Shown here: positions 19,347 to 27,710 of the stretch, in pieces
Layout of the letters: each line of letters begins with the position of its first letter
Position numbering within the stretch: position 1 is the stretch's first letter
NCBI GenBank assembly: GCA_022822725.1
Contig: JAJEAN010000007.1
Location: 1,809,045 to 1,873,044, forward strand
DNA length: 64,000 bases
From: Candidatus Latescibacterota bacterium
GTDB taxonomy: Bacteria > JAAXHH01
Direction of reading: 5' to 3'
Position numbers and translations under genes: made by a program
Notes under the pieces: generated by a model
Seen by the model: the letters and a program-made list of their open reading frames with translations, nothing else
Databases searched by the model: none
What the model was told of the DNA's origin: nothing

Positions 19347-20261
19347 TGCGAGCTTCCTGCGCCCCGGCCTGAAGTACGCCTGCAGGGCCTCCAGGAAACT
19401 GCGGGCCGCCCTGGATAGGTACCGCCCCTTCAAATAAACCGCGCCCATTTTCTGGCGGGGGCGGTTTCGGAAGTCCCCGATCGTGACCTGCGCCAGTGTG
19501 CCGTTATCAAGCTCTTCCTGGATGGCTATGGAGGGGACGATGGACAGGCCCGCCTCGATCCGGACGAAATGCTTGATGACCTCGATAGAACTGAGTTCCA
19601 TGGCGACGTCGAGCTGTACCCGCGACTTCTCGCAAAGATCGTCGATCAGCCGTCGCGAAGCGCAGTGCTGATCGAGCAGGATCAGCGGATACTGCTCCAT
19701 GTCCTTGAGATGCACGGTCCGCCTTTTCGCAAGAGGATGGCCCGGCGGCGTGATCAGCACGTCGTGGCGGGAGAACAGCGGGATCGTCTCGATCTCCCGG
19801 GGCAGGTAGGCCAACGTGACCACGCCGAGATCCACCTCGCCGTCGACCACAGCCTGGATGGTCCGCAGCGATGTGGCGTTCTTCACGACGATGTCGATGC
19901 CGGGATAGCGGTCCTGGAAGGATTTGAGGATGGCCGGAAGGCGGTAACAACCCGTGGTGTCGGACGTACAGAGCACGAGACGGCCGGCCTCGAGACGGTC
20001 CAGGTCTTCCAGTTCCTGCACGGCCTCTTTCATCAGCCCTTCCATCTCGCTCACGTACTTGAGCAGCACCTTACCGGCCTCGGTGAGCGCGAGATGGCGG
20101 GTTGTCCGGTGGAAGAGCGGCTGGCCGATTTCGCCCTCGAGCTTGGCCACCTGGATGCTCACGGCGGACTGGGACCGGAAGAGGGCTTTCGCCGCCAGAG
20201 AAAAGCTGCCGTGCCGGGCCACGGTGTGGAAGGCGACGGCCTGATCGTAGGACAGGTTCAT
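19320..20261 (-). CDS. LysR-family transcriptional regulator
   Basis: 313 residues. The winged HTH is at the N-terminus (FHTVARHGSFSLAAKALFRS, then QSAVSIQVAKLEGEIG), and the inducer-binding domain starts near residue 92 (GRLVLCTSDTTGCYRLPAIL). It resembles the CysB/CbbR-like branch, but no specific role can be read. It is divergent from the IMP dehydrogenase gene. The 208-bp gap holds overlapping promoters and a 17-bp dyad centred between them, so it probably controls itself and that gene. Confidence 0.9.
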   Translation of the reverse strand: MNLSYDQAVAFHTVARHGSFSLAAKALFRSQSAVSIQVAKLEGEIGQPLFHRTTRHLALTEAGKVLLKYVSEMEGLMKEAVQELEDLDRLEAGRLVLCTSDTTGCYRLPAILKSFQDRYPGIDIVVKNATSLRTIQAVVDGEVDLGVVTLAYLPREIETIPLFSRHDVLITPPGHPLAKRRTVHLKDMEQYPLILLDQHCASRRLIDDLCEKSRVQLDVAMELSSIEVIKHFVRIEAGLSIVPSIAIQEELDNGTLAQVTIGDFRNRPRQKMGAVYLKGRYLSRAARSFLEALQAYFRPGRRKLAEGRDKPAA

Positions 20262-20300
20262 TTATTTATCCACGTAATAGCTCGTATTTAAATTATTAAT

Positions 20301-20333
20301 TTGACTAATATATCATACCCGGTATTATGTCAA
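20301..20333. promoter_or_regulatory. Overlapping divergent promoters and LysR-type operator
   Basis: Plus strand: TTGACT (20301-20306), 16 bp, TATTAT (20323-20328), reading towards the IMP dehydrogenase gene. Minus strand: TTGACA (complement of 20328-20333), 17 bp, TATTAG, reading towards lysR. Between them lies the dyad atcatacccggtattat (20312-20328), which fits the interrupted palindromes bound by LysR proteins. Binding there would cover both promoters. Confidence 0.6.
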
Positions 20334-20469
20334 GGCAAAATCGGCGGTATGATGTATATTGAATGACGCTGACGCTGAACGGATTCTGGACAGGTCTTGG
20401 ACAAGATCACCGTACCGGGCATCCGAACGGGGAAATGGATCCTCGAACGGTTTCCCACGGAGGACATAA

Positions 20470-21957
20470 ATGGCTCGCATTGCCTCTACCGTTTCTCACA
20501 GTCTCAAGGAATACCGGCTTTTGCCCCGGCTTACGCAGGCCGACGCCAACGCCCAGCTCGTGTCGCTGGAGACGCGTCTCTGCCGGCAGGGGGACGGCTA
20601 CCTGGCGCTGCGCACGCCCTTCCTCAGCGCGGCCATGCAGTCGGTCACCAGCGTGGAGATGGCCATCGCCATGGCCCAGCTGGGCGGCATGGGCGTGTTC
20701 GCCGTGAGCCAGACCATCGAGGAACAGTGCGGCAAGATCGACGCGGTGAAGCGGTTCAAGGCCGGGTTTCAGACCGATATCGTCACGCTGTCGCCGGAGC
20801 AGTCCATCGGCGAAGTGATCGGCATCATGAACGACACGGGCTACCACACCTTCCCGGTGACGGATACCGGCGTCTTCCACGGCAAGCTGGTGGGCGTGAT
20901 CACGGACAAGGACTTCGACGAGCGGTACGATCATGGCATGCGGGTGGGCGACCGCATGAAGACCGACGTGCAGACGGGCGCCGCGGAGGACGACCTGAAG
21001 ACGGCGAACACGCGGATGATCGAGTACGGGCGCGGGTTCCTGCCCATGGTTTCTTCCGAAGGGACGCTGGTGTCGGTGGTGTTCAAGCGCGACCTCGACA
21101 AGCATATCCGACATCCCCATTCCACGGAGGACGCCCAGAAGCGCCTCGTGGTCGGCGCCGCCGTATCTACCCATCCCGAGGACCGGGAACGGGTTGAAGC
21201 GCTGATCGAGCACCAGGCCGACGTGATCGTCATCGACGCCTCCGACGGCCATACCGAGTACCAGGGCGAGACCCTGAAATGGATCAAGTCCCACTACGAC
21301 ATCCCGGTAATCGCCGGGAACGTGGTGACGCGGGAGGGGTTCGACTACCTGGCCGGCTGCGGCGCGGACGCCGTCAAGATCGGCATGGGCATCGCCTCGG
21401 GCTGCACGACGCAGATGGTGAAGGCCACCGGCCGCGGGCAGGCCACCTCCATCGAGCAGGTTTCCGCGGCCCGCGACGCGTGGACGCAGACCACGGGCGA
21501 CTATCTGCCCCTGGTGGCGGACGGCAGCATCCAGGGACCGGCGGACATGCTCGTCGCCCTTTCGCTCGGGGCCGACACGCTCATGATGGGCAATCTCCTG
21601 GCGCGGTTTACCGAAAGCCACGGCGAACTGGTCCGCAACGCGGCCGGGGACCTGGTCAAGGAATACTGGATGGAAGGCAGCCGGAAGGCCTTCAACAACC
21701 GCCGCTACGCGCAGCTCGCCAGCACGTTCTTCGAGGAAGGCATCGTGGGACAGGTGCCCCACGCCGGGTCGGTCTACGACAAGCTGCCCATCGTCATTCA
21801 GATGCTCAAGTCGGGCATGGCCACGGCGGGATGCGCCACGATCGAGGCGCTGCACCGGGACGCCGTCCTTGAACTGCAGTCCAACGTTTCCCTCGATGAC
21901 AGCGGCGTCCATGACATGTCCGCCATCCAGTCCATCCAGGAGTTCGGCATCACCTGA
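20470..21957 (+). CDS. guaB: IMP dehydrogenase, divergent Tritrichomonas-like type
   Basis: 495 residues: a TIM barrel interrupted by two CBS domains (about residues 105-225). It oxidises IMP to XMP in GTP synthesis. The catalytic cysteine is in GIASGCTTQ, compared with GPGSICTTR in common bacterial enzymes. The mobile-flap region is EYWMEGSRKAFNNRRYAQLA, followed by FEEGIVGQVPHAGSVYDK. This GRGQATS/RRYA/FEEG pattern matches what I recall of Tritrichomonas foetus IMPDH better than E. coli GuaB. The gene is divergent from lysR and not next to guaA. Confidence 0.88.
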   Translation: MARIASTVSHSLKEYRLLPRLTQADANAQLVSLETRLCRQGDGYLALRTPFLSAAMQSVTSVEMAIAMAQLGGMGVFAVSQTIEEQCGKIDAVKRFKAGFQTDIVTLSPEQSIGEVIGIMNDTGYHTFPVTDTGVFHGKLVGVITDKDFDERYDHGMRVGDRMKTDVQTGAAEDDLKTANTRMIEYGRGFLPMVSSEGTLVSVVFKRDLDKHIRHPHSTEDAQKRLVVGAAVSTHPEDRERVEALIEHQADVIVIDASDGHTEYQGETLKWIKSHYDIPVIAGNVVTREGFDYLAGCGADAVKIGMGIASGCTTQMVKATGRGQATSIEQVSAARDAWTQTTGDYLPLVADGSIQGPADMLVALSLGADTLMMGNLLARFTESHGELVRNAAGDLVKEYWMEGSRKAFNNRRYAQLASTFFEEGIVGQVPHAGSVYDKLPIVIQMLKSGMATAGCATIEALHRDAVLELQSNVSLDDSGVHDMSAIQSIQEFGIT

Positions 21958-21983
21958 TCCGTCCCATCCTTGTTCGGGAGTCC

Positions 21984-22655
21984 ATGAAGACCGTCTTTTT
22001 CGATTTATTCGAAACGCTGATAACCGAAAAGACAAGGAGCGCTTACCGGTCAAGAGTGCCGATGTACGTTGAAATGCGCACGACGCGGGAAAAGATGTCG
22101 AGGTGGTGGGAGGTCTTCGGCGAACGCGTGATGACCGGCGGATTTCCGGATAGCCTGGACCGGTTCCTGCACATGCGCGATGAAGTCGGATCGCCGGTAC
22201 CGGACCCTGAAATCGCCGGGATCGCCCGGGAATACGAACAGTGGAAGAGACGCGTGCTGTCGGAAGTCGACTCCGCGGCGTTCGAGATGCTGAGCAGGAT
22301 CAGATCCCTTGGACTCGGCATCGGGATCATCAGCAACGCGATGCCCAATGAAGCGCTCGCATGGGACGGCTGCCCGCTTAGGGATCACGTGGACGACGCG
22401 GTCTTTTCCTGCAGCGTCGGGATCATGAAACCGGACCGGGAGATCTACGAGCTTGCCTGCCGGCGCATGCGCGTCGAAACTTCCGACGCGTACTTTGTCG
22501 GAGACGGGAATTTCGACGAATTGCGCGGCGCGGAGTCGGCCGGCATGAAGGCCATCCAGGCGGCCTGGTACCATGACCAGGAAGTGGCATGGCCCTGGGA
22601 CCATCCCCTGCCCCGGGCGGAATCGATGGAAAGCCTGCCGTCCATGTTGAACTAG
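21984..22655 (+). CDS. HAD-superfamily hydrolase
   Basis: 223 residues. HAD motif I is FFDLFETL, motif II the Ser in GIISNA, motif III the Lys in GIMKPDREIY and motif IV VGDGNFDELRGAESAG. The helical cap between motifs I and II resembles haloacid-dehalogenase-like phosphatases. The substrate is unknown. It follows the IMP dehydrogenase gene by 26 bp, so a nucleotide phosphatase role is conceivable, though only from context. Confidence 0.85.
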   Translation: MKTVFFDLFETLITEKTRSAYRSRVPMYVEMRTTREKMSRWWEVFGERVMTGGFPDSLDRFLHMRDEVGSPVPDPEIAGIAREYEQWKRRVLSEVDSAAFEMLSRIRSLGLGIGIISNAMPNEALAWDGCPLRDHVDDAVFSCSVGIMKPDREIYELACRRMRVETSDAYFVGDGNFDELRGAESAGMKAIQAAWYHDQEVAWPWDHPLPRAESMESLPSMLN

Positions 22656-22925
22656 AACTATTAGTTAAGAGGCCATCGGTGACGCCGCCCTCTCCCGTGA
22701 CCACGTGAGACCACCGGTCGGGCGTATGGCCCGGGGCGAGGAGCAGGAAGTCATGCCTTTCGACATGAGACTGGATGAATTCCTTGTAGTAGCGGTGAAT
22801 ACCCGGTTTGTGAAGCAGATTCAGACGTCCCGGGTTGTCTGCAGGAAGCCCACCAGGTGCTGGTCTGAGACACCTACTTCTCCACCCGGTCTCGCTGACA
22901 GTACCCACCGCCATTGCGCGATCAT
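22656..22925. other. 270-bp gap with a possible decayed minus-strand gene
   Basis: No intact gene is seen. On the minus strand, one frame reads plausibly protein-like for about 60 residues (LLHKPGIHRYYKEFIQSHVE, then FLLLAPGHTPDRWSHVVTGE). It has no good start and runs out of its natural end into the neighbouring gene. It could be the relic of a lost gene; no family is assigned. Confidence 0.3.
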
Positions 22926-24875
22926 CTACGGGATGGGTTGGGAATCGGCGTAGCTCCACGTCGCCCATGTCGCCTCGATCAGTTCCTTGCGCCGTGTCGG
23001 ATCGTCGAGTACCACGCCGAGCCAGACTTCGGCCATCTCGTCTTCAGACTTCCAACCCCAGGTGAGGGGTCGGGGCGGATCGAAGGGATTGTCGAAGTTG
23101 TCGGCGGAGTTGTCCCATACGAACCAGGCATCGAGTTTCGAGCCGGCCGGGATGTGTAGCGGGGTCCGAAGCAGGTAGATGTTCTGCCAACGTAAATCCC
23201 AGTCCTCGACGCCGACTATCGACTGTTGGCGCCCATCAGGAAAAGTCACGACCACGCGGGCCTTCGAACCGACGTAGTGCATGTGAGGCATCACGTCCAG
23301 CAGGCGAAAGCCGACCGGAACGTCCATCGAGACGTGACGCGTGTAGGACTTCTGCCCCGCCGGGATGCTCAGGTCCTGGGTGCCGATCAGCAGGCCGTCG
23401 GCGTATTCGGGGGTCGGCCGATCGGCGAAGTAGAATCCGATCTGGCTCTGGTCCGTCGTCGATCTGCCGTTCAGCTTGTAATGGATCTCAATCACGATAT
23501 CGCCGCCTCTGGGCAGCCACAGGCCGATCCCGTTCGGTAGCGTGTACGGCTCCGCACCCGGCGCCCAGCCGCCGATGCCGAACGAATCCTCGTCGGTGCC
23601 GTCATAGGACATGAAGGACCCGGTACCGAAAACGGAGAATCCCGGCGGTACGTCCTTGGCATCCTCGGCCCGCGCCTTGCCGCTGTAGTCGGCAAAGAAG
23701 TTGGCGTGATGGACGACTGAGGCGTCTCCGGGACGGAAGTCTATGGCGGTGACGGTCCGGTCCCTCGTCAGGCCCGACGGGATGACGAAATAGCGGTACA
23801 CGTCGTCCCCGCGGGCCGGCACGTCAAAGGGTTCGGTCATTTGCAGCACCAGATCGGGCTGGCCGTGGCGCCAGCCGGGGTCCGGCAGCCTGACATCGGG
23901 CGCGCGGTCTTCGGGTGCGCCTTCATTGTCTTCGTTTTCTATCCAGGCCTTCAGCAGGTCGATCTGGGTCCTGGACAGATAACGTTCGTCGCGAAAGCGG
24001 CCGTAACGGGGCGCGGGGCGCCAGGGCGGCATCTGGCCTTCGGAGGTCACGAAAGACAGCATGGTGGACCAGAACGAGGCCTGCTCATAGGTCTGCAGTT
24101 CCATAGGAGCGACTCCGCCGGCCTGATGACATTCGACGCAGTTGGCGGCGAGGATCGGCGCTACGTCGCGTACGTAGGTTACCTTACGCTGATCGACTGA
24201 GTCCCAGGATTTGAAGTAACAGCCCACGGGCAGGGTAGCGCGACCTTCAACACCCGGATCGTGGGCGACTGCGAAGGCGTCCAGGAGGTCGTGGTTTCGG
24301 ATCACCCGGCGTAATTGTCCGATCCCCGCAAACCGGTCGTCGATCCGACCGCGATAGATCATTCGGTCGTGCTCATTGACGACGAAGGCCTCGGCCAGCG
24401 TGATCGGGGCGAGGCGCGCCGCAAGATCGCCTGAAGGATCCAGGAGGACTGTCGCGCGCAGCCCGTAGTCGTCCCGCAACTTGCGGGCGTCTGCCCAGGT
24501 GCGTTCGGGGCTGGACACGACCGCGTAGAAATCGATACCCGCCGCTTCGGCCGCGGCGGCAAAGTCGTTCATCTCGCCCAGATATCGCGCCGCAACGGGA
24601 CATCTGTCGTCGACGAACACCAGTGCCGCGGGTCCGGGGCCGTTCTCGTCGCCCAGTCGGCGGATATTGCCGTCGATGTCAAGGAAGCGGGCGCCGATGA
24701 TCCGCGCGAAGCCGTCCTTAAGGGTGCCGGCCACGTCGGTAACCACACGGTTTCCCTTTGTATCGCCGTCGTCCTGATTCCCATCGGCCGGTCCGGTTGT
24801 CGGCTGATTGGTCGCGACGAATAACGTTGCTGCGACTACCAGCCCGGCAAATCCCATCAGGAAGAAACGTCGCAT
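22926..24875 (-). CDS. Secreted redoxin - cytochrome c - copper monooxygenase-like fusion protein
   Basis: 649 residues. After a signal or anchor (MRRFFLMGFAGLVVAATLF) comes a thioredoxin-like AhpC/TSA domain, about residues 60-200 (ALVFVDDRCPVAARYLGEMN). Next is a single c-type haem site NCVECHQAG (about residue 250). The C-terminal half resembles the copper type II ascorbate-dependent monooxygenase fold, with the histidine pairs VVHHANFF and MPHMHYVGSKARV. ATG 24875 is supported by GGAG 9 bp upstream. The redoxin cysteine pair is reduced to one Cys (DRCPVA). The reaction is unknown; the domains suggest periplasmic redox chemistry. Confidence 0.85.
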   Translation of the reverse strand: MRRFFLMGFAGLVVAATLFVATNQPTTGPADGNQDDGDTKGNRVVTDVAGTLKDGFARIIGARFLDIDGNIRRLGDENGPGPAALVFVDDRCPVAARYLGEMNDFAAAAEAAGIDFYAVVSSPERTWADARKLRDDYGLRATVLLDPSGDLAARLAPITLAEAFVVNEHDRMIYRGRIDDRFAGIGQLRRVIRNHDLLDAFAVAHDPGVEGRATLPVGCYFKSWDSVDQRKVTYVRDVAPILAANCVECHQAGGVAPMELQTYEQASFWSTMLSFVTSEGQMPPWRPAPRYGRFRDERYLSRTQIDLLKAWIENEDNEGAPEDRAPDVRLPDPGWRHGQPDLVLQMTEPFDVPARGDDVYRYFVIPSGLTRDRTVTAIDFRPGDASVVHHANFFADYSGKARAEDAKDVPPGFSVFGTGSFMSYDGTDEDSFGIGGWAPGAEPYTLPNGIGLWLPRGGDIVIEIHYKLNGRSTTDQSQIGFYFADRPTPEYADGLLIGTQDLSIPAGQKSYTRHVSMDVPVGFRLLDVMPHMHYVGSKARVVVTFPDGRQQSIVGVEDWDLRWQNIYLLRTPLHIPAGSKLDAWFVWDNSADNFDNPFDPPRPLTWGWKSEDEMAEVWLGVVLDDPTRRKELIEATWATWSYADSQPIP

Positions 24876-25272
24876 GGTATTGCGCTCCATTCTACAGGCT
24901 TTGTCGGCCGAAACGCCAGGTCCGTATCTACCAGAGAGGTCTTGTATTCCGAAGAGCCGGCAGTTTCCGCAAAAGGACCGCAACCTCGCATTGGCTCCAT
25001 AGGGTAAAATGCATCACTCAAGGTTGCCAAGTCAACGAACATGGCAATGCCCGTTAAGAAGGACCGGCGATTTCGGGTAAACAGCTGACTTGCCGGATCC
25101 GGCAGGAGAGTATCAGTCGGTTGCGGTATCAACGGCTTAAGGCTTGACTGGGGTACCTGACGTATGTGATCTTTACACCTGCCAGGTGTGAAATAGTTTA
25201 TTTGTTCTCTGGCCAGTACTACCTGGTTTGGACCATAGAAGGAAGCAAATCGTAAGGCAACAAATCGGCCCC
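24876..25272. other. 397-bp divergent intergenic region with two palindromes
   Basis: No gene is supported. The region contains a perfect 14-bp palindrome tgccggatccggca (25090-25103) and a dyad acacct-gcc-aggtgt (25175-25189) whose flanks extend the symmetry (ttt/gaa). A TTGACT at 25144 could be a -35 box, but no good -10 follows. The dyads could be operators for either flanking gene. Confidence 0.45.
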
Positions 25273-25719
25273 ATGACCATTCCCCAGCTAAAACGCAAAC
25301 TGCGCCAGCTCAAGCAGACCGAGTGCCGCATCCGGTTCAGGACCCGCCCGCAGGAAGCGCACCAGACGCTGGTCTGGGACGCGTTCTTCTCCACCCGGTC
25401 CGCAAACGATGACCGTGTGACCTACCCCTTGAACCGGCTGGCGAATATGGACCACGACGAGATCAAGAAAGTCTACGAGGCCTTCTTCTACCGCGTCTAT
25501 TTCCAGTATTTCAAGGAACACGGCCTCTCCATGGCCGACGCCTACGATCCAGGACTGCTCTCCCTCCTCGGCCTGCCGCCCGGCGCGACGCTCCGGGACA
25601 TCAAGCGAAGATACCGGGAGCTCGCCCAGGTCCACCACCCCGACCACGGCGGCGACCACGACACCTTCATCGAGGTCGTGGACGCCTACGAGCGGCTTAC
25701 GGACAAGGGCCGCCCTTGA
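25273..25719 (+). CDS. J-domain (DnaJ-like) protein
   Basis: 148 residues. The C-terminal third is a J domain: LLGLPPGATLRDIKRRYREL with the diagnostic HPD in AQVHHPDHGGDHDTF, which stimulates Hsp70 ATPase. The basic N-terminal part (PQLKRKLRQLKQTECRIRFR) has no known domain and could bind a client or nucleic acid. It lacks the G/F and zinc-finger regions of DnaJ. The ATG at 25273 is preferred over a TTG at 25228. Confidence 0.85.
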   Translation: MTIPQLKRKLRQLKQTECRIRFRTRPQEAHQTLVWDAFFSTRSANDDRVTYPLNRLANMDHDEIKKVYEAFFYRVYFQYFKEHGLSMADAYDPGLLSLLGLPPGATLRDIKRRYRELAQVHHPDHGGDHDTFIEVVDAYERLTDKGRP

Positions 25720-25793
25720 TCTTCCCGCAAAAACCCTCCATATTTTCGGTATCCATTCGAACCGATTTCATGATTCCTGTAGGAGTTCCCCCC

Positions 25794-27677
25794 ATGAAAA
25801 CCGTTCCATGTCCCGTCCTGCTTTTCGGACTGCTGGCCATTTTAATCCTGCCCGGTACCGTCATCGGCCAGTCCAACGCCGACGCGCAGTACATCGTGGA
25901 GCACTATGATAAGATGGAGCGTTACGTGCCCATGCGCGACGGGGCCAGGCTGTTTACTTCCATCTACGCGCCGAAGGACGATTCACAAACCTATCCCATC
26001 CTGCTGCAGCGCACGCCCTACAGCGTGGCGCCCTACGGGGCGGCGTACAGGACGCGGATCGGCCCGTCCATGCTCTTCGCCCGCGACGGGTACATCATCG
26101 TCTACCAGGACGTACGCGGCCGCATGATGTCGGAAGGGGAATTCGAGGCCGTGCGCCCCCATAACCCGGACAAGGCATCGGACAACGACATCGACGAGAG
26201 CACCGATACTTACGATACGGTCTCCTGGCTGCTTGAGCACGTGCCCAATCACAACGGCCGCGTGGGCGTATGGGGCATTTCGGCGCCGGGTTTCTACGCC
26301 ACCCACGCCCTGATCGACGCCCATCCCGCCGTTAAGATCGTTTCGCCCCAGGCGCCGGTGACCGACTGGTGGATCGGTGACGACCGCCACCACAACGGCG
26401 CGTTCCAGCTGCAGGCCAGCTTCAGCTTCCTGTCCTTCTACGGTGCGCCGCGTCCGGCGCCCACGACCCAGCGGGCCACCGGCTTTCGGGACTACGGCAC
26501 GCCGGACGGCTACAAATGGTACCTCGACCTCGGCCCCCTGTCGAACATTAACGAGAAGTACCTGCACGGCGAGAACAAGATCTGGAACGACATGATGGAG
26601 CATCCCGATTACGACGCGTTCTGGCAGGCCCGCACGCCGCTGCCCCACCTGAGGGACGTGAAGCCGGCGGTGCTCGTGGTAGGCGGGTTCTACGACGCCC
26701 AGGACCTGTACGGTCCGCTGAAGACCTACGCAGCCGTGGAAGACAACAACCCGGGCATCGTGAACCACCTGGTCATGGGACCGTGGTGGCACGGCGGATG
26801 GGCGCGGGGCAGCGGCCTGCGGTACCAGGACATCTATTTCGGCCAGCCCACGGCGGAGCACTACCGGGAAGCCATCGAACTGCCCTTCTTCAACCACTAT
26901 CTGAAGGACGGCCCAGATCCGGAGCTGCCTGAAGCCAGCATCTTCGTCACGGGTTCGAACCAGTGGCACGCCTTCGACCGCTGGCCGCCCCACGAGGCGC
27001 GCGAAGCGAACCTCTACCTGGCGCCCGGCGGCGGCCTGTCCTTCGACCGGCCTGCGGGCGCGGACGACTACGCCGAGTACGTCAGCGATCCCGCGAAACC
27101 CGTGCCCCACACCTCCCAGACGGTCATCAACCGGGACGACCGTTACCTCATCCAGGATCAGCGGTTCGCGGCAACACGGACCGACGTGCTGGTCTTCGAG
27201 TCGGATGTGCTAGAGGAAGACGTCACCGTGGCGGGAGATCTCTTCGCCAACCTCTACGTGACCACGACGGGGGAGGACGCGGACTTCGTCGTCAAGCTGA
27301 TCGACGTGTATCCCGATACGGCGAGCTACGTGGGCGAGAACCCCATGAACGTGAAAATGGGCGGGTTCCAGCTCATGGTGCGGGGCGAGGTCATGCGGGC
27401 GAGGTACCGGAACAGTTTCACCCATCCCGAGCCCATGCGGCCGGGCAGCATCACGCGCATCGAATTCGACATGCAGGACGTGGCCCACACCTTCAAGGCC
27501 GGGCACCGCATGATGGTGCAGGTGCAGAGCTCGTGGTTCCCCATGGTGGACCGCAATCCACAGACCTGGGTGCCGAGTATCTACGAAGCAGTGGAAGAAG
27601 ACTACCAGGCAGCCACGCACCGGGTGTACTTTTCGCGGAGTGCGCCTTCCCACCTTAAAATGAAGCTGCTGGAGTAA
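25794..27677 (+). CDS. Secreted CocE/NonD-family alpha/beta hydrolase
   Basis: 627 residues with a signal peptide (VLLFGLLAILILPGTVIG). The alpha/beta hydrolase domain carries the nucleophile Ser in VWGISAPGFYA, an acid residue near DAQDLYGPLKTY and the His in MGPWWHGGWARG. The C-terminal half (from about residue 420) is the jelly-roll X-Pro dipeptidyl-peptidase C domain (VLVFESDVLEEDVTVAGDLF). Such enzymes hydrolyse esters, amides or acyl-amino acids; the substrate is not predictable. Start: AGGAG 8 bp upstream of ATG 25794. Confidence 0.88.
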   Translation: MKTVPCPVLLFGLLAILILPGTVIGQSNADAQYIVEHYDKMERYVPMRDGARLFTSIYAPKDDSQTYPILLQRTPYSVAPYGAAYRTRIGPSMLFARDGYIIVYQDVRGRMMSEGEFEAVRPHNPDKASDNDIDESTDTYDTVSWLLEHVPNHNGRVGVWGISAPGFYATHALIDAHPAVKIVSPQAPVTDWWIGDDRHHNGAFQLQASFSFLSFYGAPRPAPTTQRATGFRDYGTPDGYKWYLDLGPLSNINEKYLHGENKIWNDMMEHPDYDAFWQARTPLPHLRDVKPAVLVVGGFYDAQDLYGPLKTYAAVEDNNPGIVNHLVMGPWWHGGWARGSGLRYQDIYFGQPTAEHYREAIELPFFNHYLKDGPDPELPEASIFVTGSNQWHAFDRWPPHEAREANLYLAPGGGLSFDRPAGADDYAEYVSDPAKPVPHTSQTVINRDDRYLIQDQRFAATRTDVLVFESDVLEEDVTVAGDLFANLYVTTTGEDADFVVKLIDVYPDTASYVGENPMNVKMGGFQLMVRGEVMRARYRNSFTHPEPMRPGSITRIEFDMQDVAHTFKAGHRMMVQVQSSWFPMVDRNPQTWVPSIYEAVEEDYQAATHRVYFSRSAPSHLKMKLLE

Positions 27678-27710
27678 TGGGTCGACGGACTGGCGGCGAG
27701 GGGCGGCCCG

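Noticed and set aside
20407-22053. 548-codon minus-strand open frame opposite the IMP dehydrogenase gene
   Set aside because: Antisense shadow; the plus-strand enzyme is complete with catalytic Cys and CBS domains.
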